From Clostridiales bacterium (GTDB lineage Bacteria; Bacillota; Clostridia; Christensenellales; Borkfalkiaceae): 64,000 bases of DNA. Below the pieces are notes generated by a model. It had not been told where the DNA came from and searched no databases. It saw only the letters and a list, made by a program, of their open reading frames with translations. The stretch lies in NCBI GenBank assembly GCA_023667345.1, contig JAMPAF010000007.1:1-64000 (forward strand). The letters run 5' to 3'. Within the stretch, counting starts at the first letter, position 1. Every line of letters starts with the position of its first letter. This document shows, piece by piece, positions 14,557 through 21,945 of the stretch. The position numbers were made by a program, and so were the translations under genes.

Positions 14557-14881
14557 CGTCATTGCGCCCGCCCGCGTAGCGGTCGCACGGAGCGAAGCGC
14601 AGTAGGAGCGTAGCGACGTGGCAATCCAGAATTACGGAGTTTGCGGGTGTTCGTCATCGTCATTCTGAACGCAGTGAAGAATCTAGGCGTAAGCCGCACG
14701 GGAGTATCGCCTTAAATTGCGTTGTAATGCGGCAAGGTTAGTTTTGCGCGAGTACCTTTACCCGCTAACGCGGGAGTTTCCTCTTTGATAATTCCTAACG
14801 GAATTCTAAAAGAAGACACCGAGGGCGCGCAAAAAGATTATACTTCGTGCGGCTGCCTACGGCAGACGGGCGCAATGACGG
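14557..14881. repeat. Family 2 element, long copy (CGTCATTGCG inverted termini)
   Basis: The left end CGTCATTGCGCCCG (14557-14570) is the inverse of the right end near 14868-14881 (CGGGCGCAATGACG). Inside are GGCAATCCAGAATTACGG, a CATTCTGAACGCAGTGAAGAATC module, and the CGCCTTAAAT / GCGGCAAGGTTAGTTTTGCGCG block shared with 18232-18427 and 49957-50163. The loop between TTTTGCGCG and CGCGCAAAAA is enlarged by two extra hairpins (CCCGC/GCGGG, AATTCC/GGAATT). It fills most of the 742-bp gap before the lipoprotein gene and encodes nothing. Confidence 0.75.
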
Positions 14882-14976
14882 CATACCCATACTCTCGCCT
14901 TTCTCGCTCGGCGGGGGTATAAGCATAATTTATAACCTCCGTCGAAAATAATTATACCGCGCAACCGTAAAATTAC

Positions 14977-15006
14977 TTGACATTATTGAATATAATACTG
15001 TATATT
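14977..15006 (+). promoter_or_regulatory. Promoter of the large Cys/His-rich lipoprotein
   Basis: TTGACA (14977-14982), 18 bp, TATATT (15001-15006) after a TG-containing stretch. The following leader is long (about 170 nt) and structured. Confidence 0.6.
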
Positions 15007-15092
15007 TAAATAAAATCACATATTTTTATTCATAAATGCGGCGTAAATATAAAAAATTTATGCAAAACGGCAATTTGTGAACGAAAAAATTT

Positions 15093-15141
15093 ACAAGGGC
15101 GCGCCCTTGTTGGTTGTTAAGCAGACAGTGCTTAACAACCA
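15093..15141 (+). promoter_or_regulatory. Two hairpins in the leader of the large lipoprotein
   Basis: ACAAGGGCGCGCCCTTGT (15093-15110) is a perfect 18-bp palindrome. GGTTGTTAAGCA / TGCTTAACAACC (15112-15140) is a 12-bp stem with a 5-nt loop. Both lie between promoter and start codon; no T-run follows, so they look like mRNA-stability or regulatory structures rather than a terminator. Confidence 0.55.
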
Positions 15142-15179
15142 AAAACATTTATCTGTAAATAATTTTAAGGAGTATATTT

Positions 15180-18065
15180 ATGAAAAAGACAAAAAAGGCG
15201 GTGCTTGCCGCCGCGGCTTGTTTAGCGGTTTTAACAGCCGCGTTCGGACTTGCCGCCTGTGACAAGGGCAACGGAGGTACGGGAGGCGGTCATAACTGGT
15301 CGAGCGACTGGACGTACGACAGCGAAAACGTCTCTCTCGGTCACTGGCACGTATGCAATGACGATGGCTGCACCGAGGTCAGCGGAACATCAGGGCACAC
15401 CTGGACGGACGACGACTGGGCGGCGGACGCGGACAATCCCGGCAACGATAAGCGCGAATGTCCCGATTGCCACGCAACCGAAACCAGACCTACGCCGCAC
15501 ACTCACGCATATACCGAGTGGACGATTGCCGAAGACGACCTGCCTACCGACGAAACAGAAGGTACGGCAAAGAGAGTGTGCAAGGGGTCGGCAGGTGCTT
15601 GCGAGGGCGCGGTTTTGGAATACATTCTGCCCGTGCTCGACAGCAGTGATTACACCGTTGAAACGCTCAGCGAATTGACCTGCCTGACAGACGGTATAGT
15701 AAAATATACCTTGGTTACCGACGACCCCGACGACGAGGATATCACCTTTGAAATCGTAACCGAATCTACGGGCGAGGAGCACGATTGGAATGAAGATTAC
15801 GAGATTTATCAACCCGCGTCTTGCACCAAGGACGGTGTGGAGGGATATTTATGCTCGCACTGCGGCAAAATTAAAGAGGGGAGCGAGCGTACCATTACTC
15901 ATACAGGTCACGTCTGGGACGAGGAGCCTACTGTGGACGTAGAGCCTACCTGCGAGAGTCAGGGCGTTAAATCTATTCACTGCAAAAACTGCGCCGAGTA
16001 TAAGGACTTGGAAACTATAAACCCTCTCGGTCACGAGTGGGGCGATATTGAAACGTTTGAGGCGACCTGCGAAGAAGACGGTATGACCTTTAAGTCCTGC
16101 AATAACGATTCCTCGCATATACAGATTGTAGATAGCGCAGAAACTGCTCCCGCAACGGGTCACGAGTGGGGCGAGTGGGAATTAGGCAAGGCTCCCACAG
16201 CCGATTCGTCGGGTTATCTGTACAGAAGATGTACTCACGACAAAACGCATATCGAAACGTTGCCTTTGGCTACGCTTACTGCCGCTAATACAAGTTTTTA
16301 TGAGGTGGACGATTCTAATGCGGCTACTTGTACGAGTGAGGGTTCGGTTAAATATACGTTGACGCATATCAATTATTATGACCCGGATACCAAAACAACG
16401 GAGAAAAAGCTTCCGAGTGAAATCGAAAAGCTTGCAGGCAGTAAATTTGCCGAGGAGGGCGCGCTCGTATTTACCGTGGAAAGCGGCGTTACTCCGCACA
16501 ATTACGTTTGGGAGGTCGGGGATACGAATGCTTCCGCAATGTGTAAAGATTGCGAAAAGACGACCGAAGTTTCTTACGACAAAAAAATTGCCGCTGAAAA
16601 AACAGTTGCCAACGCTATTAAAAGCGAAAACTATAAACTTGAGCCAGGTTCAAGATATTACTTAAATGACGGCGGGGTTTCCAATACAAACGGCGCTTAT
16701 CTTTGGCTTTCGGTAGCCGAGGCAGGGCAGTATACATTTAACTTTACTACCATTGCGGGTTCGACATATATCAATAATTTAACGGTCGTTAAAACTGCCT
16801 CGATAGGAACAACGGGTACGAAAATAATAGGTACAAGCGCTACAACTTTCGCAGGAGTGAAAGCGAAAACGGTCGGAGGAGACGACGTTTCACAGCTAAC
16901 GTTTACTAAATCCGAAGGGAGCGAAGCAACCTTTATTTTCTTGCAGTTTATGTTGAATAAAGTAAAGGTTAACAATGTAGCTGTTAAATCACAAATAGTT
17001 ATATCGGTTGAATATTCAGCGACGGTTACGGGCGGCGACACAGAGGAGCCCGAGCCTGTCGAAATCTCAACCGAGTTGAAGAAAGGTGACTGTACGGTTA
17101 AGTTGGACGCGGCGAACGTTGTTCCCGAAGCAAACACAGAGGGGTGGGTATTTGTCAATACAGATTCCGACGCATATTATCCTCTTTCAATCGCAAAGGA
17201 CAGCGGCTTGACGGTTTATATTAAGGAAAGCGGCGAATGGGTTAAATTCCTCTCCGAGGACGAAGCCCTTTCAAGAAGTTTCCGCTCCTGGAGATTTGAA
17301 GAAGTCGAGTTCTATTTCAGCGGCGCGGCAGGCACTTATACGGTAAACATAGGCAACGCGCTTACGACTCCGAGGGGCGAATTGACCTTAGGCATAAACA
17401 AGGTTATGTTAAAGTCCGACGACAATATAGCAACAAATAATGAATTCGGCAGTACAGGCGTTGCGTATAAATTTACCGCTCCCAAAGCAGGAAAGTATAT
17501 GCTCTCTATCGACAGCTCCAGCTTCGGCGTGGTACAGCTTCCGAGCAACGGAACCGCGCATCAGGACAGGACGGCGTTGAGTAAAAGCGACAACAAGTTT
17601 GTTTATTACTTTGACGCGGAAAAGTATCAGGACTTCACGTTCTATATGAACCTGCCTTATAATTATAAATTCACCGAAAAGTCGGGCGTGGCTCTTCCTG
17701 CGATATTTGTGCTCAACGTGTCCGAAGCCAGCTTCGACGAAATCACCGCGGGCGAACCCAAGGATATATCGTTAAATTACGGTAATTCTTCGGCATTTGT
17801 AAGCATTACGGTTGAAACGCCGGATACATACGTATTGAAACTCGACGTTAGCAAATGCGGACCTGCTATAGGACGAAACGTATACAACATTTATGTGAAT
17901 GACGTAAAAGCGGGCGATTTGCAGTACCAGGAAGGCTTCGAGAACGGTATTTGGACGATTGAAATCGAGCTCAGCGCGGGCGAAAACGTAGTTGAAATAA
18001 AGAACGGTATGTTGCAGAACAATGCCGTTCCCTCGTTCCCCTTAACAATCGAGGCGAAAGCGTAA
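15180..18065 (+). CDS. Large surface lipoprotein with Cys/His-rich GHxW repeats
   Basis: 961 residues. The signal sequence MKKTKKAVLAAAACLA... ends in lipobox GLAAC (Cys ~27), so it is anchored outside the membrane. Residues ~40-400 hold about eight modules of the type 'GH.W......PTC...G...Y.C..C', found in many gut Firmicute surface proteins; paired cysteines suggest metal-stabilised mini-domains. The remainder (~430-961) is beta-rich with three or four domains of the kind 'AGKYMLSIDSS' or 'AGTYTVNIGN', resembling carbohydrate-binding or jelly-roll modules. AAGGAG is 9 bp upstream. A role in binding host or dietary glycans or in adhesion is possible but not shown by any catalytic motif. Near-duplicate intergenic blocks flank it. 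Confidence 0.8.
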   Translation: MKKTKKAVLAAAACLAVLTAAFGLAACDKGNGGTGGGHNWSSDWTYDSENVSLGHWHVCNDDGCTEVSGTSGHTWTDDDWAADADNPGNDKRECPDCHATETRPTPHTHAYTEWTIAEDDLPTDETEGTAKRVCKGSAGACEGAVLEYILPVLDSSDYTVETLSELTCLTDGIVKYTLVTDDPDDEDITFEIVTESTGEEHDWNEDYEIYQPASCTKDGVEGYLCSHCGKIKEGSERTITHTGHVWDEEPTVDVEPTCESQGVKSIHCKNCAEYKDLETINPLGHEWGDIETFEATCEEDGMTFKSCNNDSSHIQIVDSAETAPATGHEWGEWELGKAPTADSSGYLYRRCTHDKTHIETLPLATLTAANTSFYEVDDSNAATCTSEGSVKYTLTHINYYDPDTKTTEKKLPSEIEKLAGSKFAEEGALVFTVESGVTPHNYVWEVGDTNASAMCKDCEKTTEVSYDKKIAAEKTVANAIKSENYKLEPGSRYYLNDGGVSNTNGAYLWLSVAEAGQYTFNFTTIAGSTYINNLTVVKTASIGTTGTKIIGTSATTFAGVKAKTVGGDDVSQLTFTKSEGSEATFIFLQFMLNKVKVNNVAVKSQIVISVEYSATVTGGDTEEPEPVEISTELKKGDCTVKLDAANVVPEANTEGWVFVNTDSDAYYPLSIAKDSGLTVYIKESGEWVKFLSEDEALSRSFRSWRFEEVEFYFSGAAGTYTVNIGNALTTPRGELTLGINKVMLKSDDNIATNNEFGSTGVAYKFTAPKAGKYMLSIDSSSFGVVQLPSNGTAHQDRTALSKSDNKFVYYFDAEKYQDFTFYMNLPYNYKFTEKSGVALPAIFVLNVSEASFDEITAGEPKDISLNYGNSSAFVSITVETPDTYVLKLDVSKCGPAIGRNVYNIYVNDVKAGDLQYQEGFENGIWTIEIELSAGENVVEIKNGMLQNNAVPSFPLTIEAKA

Positions 18066-18099
18066 AATTTAAACACACGTATTATATACCTTCAAATAG

Positions 18100-18137
18100 A
18101 CCGCGACGGCTTTTAAAGTCGCCGCGGTTTTACTTTG
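18100..18137 (+). terminator. Intrinsic terminator after the large lipoprotein
   Basis: CCGCGAC...GTCGCCGCGG stem followed by TTTTACTTT. From AAGTCGCCGCGGTTTT onward the sequence duplicates that after the secB-like gene (14479-14515). Confidence 0.75.
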
Positions 18138-18151
18138 TAACCGCAACATAG

Positions 18152-18195
18152 CCTTCCCCTTGGTGGGGAAGGTGCCCGAAGGGCGGATGAGGGGA
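18152..18195. repeat. Family 1 repeat, half copy
   Basis: CCTTCCCCTTGGTGGGGAAGG followed by hairpin tip GCCCGAAGGGC and GGATGAGGGGAA. The complementary right half is missing. Confidence 0.75.
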
Positions 18196-18231
18196 ATATT
18201 GCTTTTCCACCTTGCGAAAGCCGCACGGTTA

Positions 18232-18427
18232 CCGTCATTGCGAGGGCACTTGTGCCCGCGGCAATCCAGAATTACGGTTCGCCTTAAATAGCGTTGTAAT
18301 GCGGCAAGGTTAGTTTTGCGCGAGAATACCTCTTCAAGGTGCGCAAAAAGATTATTACGGTTTTTGCGGCTAAATGTTAATACGTTTCAAACAAATCCGT
18401 AGTGCCGCAAAAACCTCATAATGACGG
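18232..18427. repeat. Family 2 element with 14-bp inverted termini
   Basis: 196 bp bounded by CCGTCATTGCGAGG and CCTCATAATGACGG, inverse to each other except two bases. Core hairpins: GGGCAC-TT-GTGCCC between ATTGCG and GCAATCC; TTTTGCGCG...GCGCAAAA; and a perfect 12-bp stem GGTTTTTGCGGC (18359-18370) / GCCGCAAAAACC (18404-18415) with a 33-nt loop. The loop is conserved in the copy at 49957-50163, where the stem sequence is different. It is non-coding. A second module (GCGTCATTTCG...GAGAAATCTTTTC, 18445-18525) follows in the same 588-bp gap. Confidence 0.8.
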
Positions 18428-18574
18428 TGTATGGGTGCGTCATTTCGCCCGTTGCTTGCAACGACACGGAGCATTAGCGCAGTAGCGAAATGAGGAAAGA
18501 ACGCAGTCGAGAAATCTTTTCTAATACTCTTTGACCACACTATTAATAAATTTAAGATTGTATTAAAAAATGAG

Positions 18575-18603
18575 TTGACAATGCGCGGTTATATGTGTTA
18601 AAC
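18575..18603 (+). promoter_or_regulatory. Promoter of rpmG-secE-nusG
   Basis: TTGACA (18575-18580), 17 bp, TTAAAC (18598-18603) preceded by TGTG, an extended -10. The start codon of rpmG is about 50 bp on. Confidence 0.6.
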
Positions 18604-18653
18604 TACCTATACACATCCGAAAGGGGTGTAATTTTTTTGTACGGAGACCCATT

Positions 18654-18815
18654 ATGAAGGCATCAACCAGGGCTAAAATTACTTTCGAATGCACGGAATG
18701 TAAGCGCAGAAATTACGACAGCTATAAAAATAAGCGCAACGACCCGGACAGGCTTACTATTTCCAAGTACTGCCCTTTCTGCAAAAAACACACCGAGCAT
18801 AAGGAATCCAAGTAA
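18654..18815 (+). CDS. rpmG: 50S ribosomal protein L33
   Basis: 53 residues. The start [17 protein letters not shown] and the pair of CxxC motifs (CTEC, CPFC) identify the zinc-binding form of L33. The end, [11 protein letters not shown], is typical. CGGAGACCC lies ~7 bp upstream of ATG 18654. The stop overlaps the secE start (TAATG), the standard rpmG-secE-nusG arrangement. Confidence 0.95.
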   Translation: MKASTRAKITFECTECKRRNYDSYKNKRNDPDRLTISKYCPFCKKHTEHKESK

Positions 18816-19027
18816 TGGCTAAGGAAAAGGGTAAAGAGAAAAAACCCGGTCTGGGCAAAAAAATAAAGGACGTTTTTTCCGAGCTTAAACGCGTAACCTG
18901 GCCCACGTTCCCCAAAGTTTTAAAGGCGACGGGCGTGGTGCTTTTGGTCGTGCTCGTTTTCCTTGTCGTTGTGACGGGAATAAACTTCGGCTTGCAAAAG
19001 CTTCTCGAACTTATAACAAAGGCTTAA
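18815..19027 (+). CDS. secE: Preprotein translocase subunit SecE
   Basis: 70 residues, the short Firmicute form with one transmembrane helix (~40-62). The amphipathic FSELKRVTWP segment (near 28) clamps SecY and is the family signature. It overlaps rpmG by 1 bp and precedes nusG by 13 bp. Confidence 0.95.
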   Translation: MAKEKGKEKKPGLGKKIKDVFSELKRVTWPTFPKVLKATGVVLLVVLVFLVVVTGINFGLQKLLELITKA

Positions 19028-19040
19028 AGGGGGCGGATAT

Positions 19041-19565
19041 ATGGAAGAAAAACCTTGCTGGTATATTCTGCACACCTATTCGGGCTACGAAATGATGGTT
19101 AAAGATTCGCTGTTCCGTCTTATCGAGAACAACAATTTAAAGGACCAGATTTTCGACGTTAAAATTCCGATGGAGCAGACCATAGAGGAAAAGAACGGCA
19201 AGCGCAAGATTGTAGAGCGCAAATTGCTCCCTTGCTACGTGTTCATTAAAATGATTTACTCGAACCAGCTTTGGTATTGGGTAACCAACACGAGGGGCGT
19301 TACGGGCTTTGTCGGACCTCAGGGCAGACCTATCCCTATGAAAGAGGACGAGATACGCAAGATGCGCTTGGAAGAGGTTGTCGTCGACGCCGATTTCAAG
19401 GTGGGCGACACGGTGAATATCGACGCGGGTCCTTTGGAAGGGTTCGACGGCGTTATTACCGAGCTGAACGACTTGTCGCAGAAAGCGAAGGTAAATATTC
19501 AGATGTTCGGGCGTTCGACCGACGTCGAGGTTGAATATATACAGATTAAAAAGATAGAAGTTTAA
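19041..19565 (+). CDS. nusG: Transcription termination/antitermination factor NusG
   Basis: 174 residues. WYILHTYSGYE starts the NGN domain, which binds the RNA polymerase clamp; GVTGFVG is conserved in it. The KOW domain begins at VGDTVNIDAGPLEGFDGVI (near 123-140) and runs to the C-terminus. GGGGGC precedes the ATG. It is co-transcribed with secE; an AT-rich family 3 repeat lies between nusG and the rplK leader. Confidence 0.97.
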   Translation: MEEKPCWYILHTYSGYEMMVKDSLFRLIENNNLKDQIFDVKIPMEQTIEEKNGKRKIVERKLLPCYVFIKMIYSNQLWYWVTNTRGVTGFVGPQGRPIPMKEDEIRKMRLEEVVVDADFKVGDTVNIDAGPLEGFDGVITELNDLSQKAKVNIQMFGRSTDVEVEYIQIKKIEV

Positions 19566-19581
19566 TTCGGAACTTATCTAA

Positions 19582-19681
19582 TGCAGAATTATGAATGCAG
19601 AATGTAGAATTAAAGGTCGAATTAATTCAAATAATTTTTCCTTAATAATTCTTAATTCTAAATTCTGAATTCTACATTTCA
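19582..19681. repeat. Family 3 AT-rich inverted repeat between nusG and rplK leader
   Basis: Units of the type AGAATTATGAATGCAGAATGTAGAATT are mirrored by AATTCTTAATTCTAAATTCTGAATTCTACATT, separated by an AATAATTTTTCC centre. The same arms recur in many intergenic regions of the window. Confidence 0.7.
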
Positions 19682-19688
19682 AGTTATA

Positions 19689-19738
19689 CGTGGGAGAACA
19701 GATTAAATCTTTTCTATGGTCTGTTCGCTACTACCACG
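19689..19738 (+). promoter_or_regulatory. Ribosomal protein L1-type leader before rplK
   Basis: CGTGGGAGAACAG...CTGTTCGCTACTACCACG folds so that GTGGGAG faces CTACCAC, an internal-loop arrangement like known L1 binding sites in rRNA and in the rplKA message. L1 would repress translation of rplK-rplA. A second, sequence-distinct version lies before rplA. Confidence 0.6.
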
Positions 19739-19757
19739 ACAGGAGGAACATTTAATT

Positions 19758-20183
19758 ATGGCTAAAAAAATTACTGCGGTAGTTAAGTTGCAGCTCCCCG
19801 CCGGTAAGGCTACCCCCGCGCCCCCCGTAGGTTCTACGCTCGGCCCTCACGGTATCAATATCCCCGGCTTTACTAAGGAGTTCAACGCCAAGACGAGTGC
19901 ACAGGCGGGGCTTATTATCCCCTGCGTTGTCACTATCTATCAGGACAGAAGTTTCACGTTTATTTTAAAAACGCCCCCTACGCCCGTACTTATCAAAAAA
20001 GCGCTGGGCATAGACACGGCAAGCGCCCGTCCCAACAGGGACAAGGTCGGCAAGCTCACCAAAGCGCAGCTTGAAGAGATTGCAAAGACCAAAATGCCCG
20101 ATTTAAACTGCAACGATTTAGAAGCGGCTAAGAGCATGGTAAAGGGCACCGCCCGCTCTATGGGTATTACCGTAGAGGAGTAA
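19758..20183 (+). CDS. rplK: 50S ribosomal protein L11
   Basis: 141 residues from ATG 19758 ([20 protein letters not shown]), with AGGAGG 11 bp upstream; an upstream in-frame extension would run into the leader structure. The N-terminal [16 protein letters not shown] and the RNA-binding C-terminal domain ([19 protein letters not shown]) are standard. L11 forms the stalk base of the 50S subunit. Confidence 0.97.
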   Translation: MAKKITAVVKLQLPAGKATPAPPVGSTLGPHGINIPGFTKEFNAKTSAQAGLIIPCVVTIYQDRSFTFILKTPPTPVLIKKALGIDTASARPNRDKVGKLTKAQLEEIAKTKMPDLNCNDLEAAKSMVKGTARSMGITVEE

Positions 20184-20207
20184 GAAGGGCTTTATAGGAG
20201 CCTTTTC

Positions 20208-20258
20208 AAGTGGGAGAGGGATATAAAAATACAAAGTCGACCCCTCGGACGAACCACA
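20208..20258 (+). promoter_or_regulatory. Second L1-type leader between rplK and rplA
   Basis: AAGTGGGAGAGGG...CCCCTCGGACGAACCACAC: GTGGGAG again opposes an ACCAC strand with a variable stem beyond it. It excludes the longer in-frame start at 20210 for rplA. Confidence 0.55.
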
Positions 20259-20272
20259 CGGAGGAATTTAAA

Positions 20273-20962
20273 ATGAAAGTAGGAAAGAAGTACGCGGAGA
20301 GCGTAAAATCATACGACCGCACTAAGGCTTACGAGCCTGCCGAGGCTGTAAAGCTTGCAATTGATACCGCAAAGGCGAAATTCGACGAGACAATCGAACT
20401 TCACGTTCGCTTGGGCGTTGACCCCAGACAAGCCGACCAGCAGGTTCGCGGCGTTTTGGTATTGCCCAACGGCACCGGCAAAAACAAGAAGGTTTTAGTA
20501 ATCGCCAAGGGCGACAAGGCTGACCAGGCACAGGCGGCAGGCGCGGACTACGTCGGCGCGGAAGAGATGGTTCAGCGTATACAGAAAGACAACTGGTTCG
20601 ATTTCGACGTCGTTATCACGACCCCCGATATGATGGGCGTGGTAGGTAGAATAGGCCGTGTCTTAGGCCCTAAGGGCTTGATGCCCAACCCCAAGAGCGG
20701 CACGGTTACCATGGACGTCACCAAAGCCGTTAAGGAAGTTAAGGCTGGTAAGGTTGAGTACCGTTTGGACAAGACGGCTATTATTCACTGCCCCATCGGC
20801 AAGAAGAGCTTCGGCACCGACAAGATTGTCGAGAACTTCAACGCGCTTATGGAAGCTATCGTAAAGGCTAAACCCGCCGCGGCTAAGGGACAGTACATTA
20901 AGTCCGTTACGCTCACCTCGACTATGGGTCCCGGCGTTAAGGTCGTTTACAACAAGGGATAA
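20273..20962 (+). CDS. rplA: 50S ribosomal protein L1
   Basis: 229 residues from ATG 20273, with GGAGG 9 bp upstream. Conserved L1 features: [33 protein letters not shown], and [14 protein letters not shown] (near 125), which contacts RNA. L1 binds the 23S rRNA L1 stalk and usually represses its own operon. The gene normally continues into rplJ-rplL, but here a family 3 repeat and a terminator follow. Confidence 0.97.
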   Translation: MKVGKKYAESVKSYDRTKAYEPAEAVKLAIDTAKAKFDETIELHVRLGVDPRQADQQVRGVLVLPNGTGKNKKVLVIAKGDKADQAQAAGADYVGAEEMVQRIQKDNWFDFDVVITTPDMMGVVGRIGRVLGPKGLMPNPKSGTVTMDVTKAVKEVKAGKVEYRLDKTAIIHCPIGKKSFGTDKIVENFNALMEAIVKAKPAAAKGQYIKSVTLTSTMGPGVKVVYNKG

Positions 20963-21084
20963 GCGGTGAGCCACCGCGGGCAAGTCCTTTATGGATTTGG
21001 TTGACAGATTAACGAACGCACCGCAAAACTGAAAGTTTTAGTTCAGAATTAAGAATTAAGAATTCAGAATTAAGGTAAATATTT

Positions 21085-21121
21085 TAAAAGCCCCGCGCAA
21101 ATTATTGCGCGGGGCTTTTAG
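21085..21121. terminator. Terminator after rplA (copy 1 of a duplicated hairpin)
   Basis: AAAAGCCCCGCGCAA, loop ATTA, TTGCGCGGGGCTTTTA. Its core (AAAGCCCCGCGCAAATTATTGCGCGGGGCTTTTA) is repeated unchanged at 21699-21733. Confidence 0.85.
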
Positions 21122-21122
21122 C

Positions 21123-21326
21123 TTAGCTATCTAAACCTAATAAATAATCGCTCGAAACTCCAAAAAACTTAGATAGTATAATAATTGCTTGTGCACTTGG
21201 TATACGTGCACCGACTTCCCAAAAGGCAATTGCGCTTTTGGATAAGCCTGTTTCCTTTGCAAGTTGCGCCTGCGATAAGTTGTGTTCGCATCGCAATTCC
21301 TTTAACCGTTCCGAAAATACTTCCAT
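21123..21326 (-). CDS. XRE-family (Cro/CI-type) transcriptional regulator
   Basis: 67 residues, essentially one helix-turn-helix domain (NLSQAQLAKETGLSKSAIAFWE) with a C-terminal SKFFGVSSDYLLGL. The stop is one base from the terminator at 21085-21121. Its ATG is only 6 bp after a minus-strand TATAAT (21333-21338) and has no ribosome site, so the message is probably leaderless. It is divergent from the 93-residue gene at 21409, and matching palindromes in both promoters suggest it controls both. Confidence 0.85.
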   Translation of the reverse strand: MEVFSERLKELRCEHNLSQAQLAKETGLSKSAIAFWEVGARIPSAQAIIILSKFFGVSSDYLLGLDS

Positions 21327-21338
21327 AAAAATATTATA

Positions 21339-21389
21339 CTACAATTGTGGGTAAAATGCTTGACTGCCCACGAATGTGGGTGATATAAT
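21339..21389. promoter_or_regulatory. Divergent promoter region with paired operators
   Basis: Operator 1, CTACAATTGTGGG (21339-21351), lies just upstream of the -10 of the minus-strand xre gene. Operator 2, CCCACGAATGTGGG (21367-21380), lies between TTGACT (21360-21365) and TATAAT (21384-21389) of the plus-strand gene. The shared CCACRAWTGTGG palindrome at both promoters fits binding by the XRE protein between them. Confidence 0.7.
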
Positions 21390-21408
21390 TTGTTTGGAGG
21401 GTAGCGAT

Positions 21409-21690
21409 ATGAAAAAGCAAAAGACGGCAATATTGCAAATGTTTTACGGGCAAAGGGGCGACTGCGAAAAGGTAAAATGTACTCCCGAATACAGAGAATA
21501 TGCGGATAAAGCGGACGGATATTATCAGCAGTTATTAAAAAAATTTGAGAGTATGCCCGAAATTTTGGAACTGTTTTCTGACTTTAACGAGTGGAAGGAA
21601 AGAGCGCACTGTCAGGAAATAGACGCTAACTATCAGGAAGGTTTTAAATTCGGGCTTTTGATAGGAGTAGAGGCGGGTGAAAGTAAATAA
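21409..21690 (+). CDS. Small conserved hypothetical protein (DUF6809-like)
   Basis: 93 residues from ATG 21409, with GGAGGG 8 bp upstream. The N-terminal AILQMFYGQRG motif recurs in small clostridial proteins annotated as DUF6809, usually near prophage-like regulators. The rest is helical and charged (YADKADGYYQQLLKKFESMPE) and ends in GFKFGLLIGVEA. There is no signal, membrane segment or catalytic motif. The divergent XRE gene probably represses it. Function is unknown; an antitoxin- or sensor-like partner role is only speculation. Confidence 0.75.
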   Translation: MKKQKTAILQMFYGQRGDCEKVKCTPEYREYADKADGYYQQLLKKFESMPEILELFSDFNEWKERAHCQEIDANYQEGFKFGLLIGVEAGESK

Positions 21691-21698
21691 AAATATTT

Positions 21699-21733
21699 AA
21701 AGCCCCGCGCAAATTATTGCGCGGGGCTTTTAC
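21699..21733. terminator. Terminator (copy 2 of the duplicated hairpin)
   Basis: Same GC stem and loop as 21085-21121, followed by TTTTACC. The two copies bracket the XRE islet. Confidence 0.85.
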
Positions 21734-21742
21734 CTTATTTTA

Positions 21743-21896
21743 ACCTTCCCCTTAGGGGGAAGGTGTCGCAACCGTAAGGTTGGGACGGATGAGGGGTTGG
21801 TTAATGTAATGAGTGTCAGTTCGGGACTTGGCAACCCCTCATTCGACATTTTCTCGAAATTCTCGAAAATGCCACCTTCCCCCTAAGGGGAAGGTT
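21743..21896. repeat. Family 1 palindromic repeat, full-length
   Basis: CCTTCCCCTTAGGGGGAAGG ... CCTTCCCCCTAAGGGGAAGG termini enclosing GATGAGGGGTT / AACCCCTCATT. Tips: GCAACC-GTA-AGGTTG, and ATTTTCTCGA...TCGAAAAT. Confidence 0.85.
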
Positions 21897-21945
21897 ACAG
21901 TGCGGTTTTTTGTATTAGTTAAGCCATATGTGCGGGGGAACGGCA

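Noticed and set aside
15077..15262. 61-residue frame overlapping the start of the large lipoprotein
   Set aside because: It crosses two leader hairpins and continues in another frame of the signal peptide; no ribosome site.
18232..18427. The stem and 33-nt loop as a retron or group II intron fragment
   Set aside because: No reverse transcriptase gene in the window, and no domain V or msr/msd arrangement.
21084..21733. XRE plus 93-residue gene as a toxin-antitoxin pair
   Set aside because: The genes are divergent, not co-directional, and the 93-residue protein has no toxin motif; a repressor with its target is simpler.
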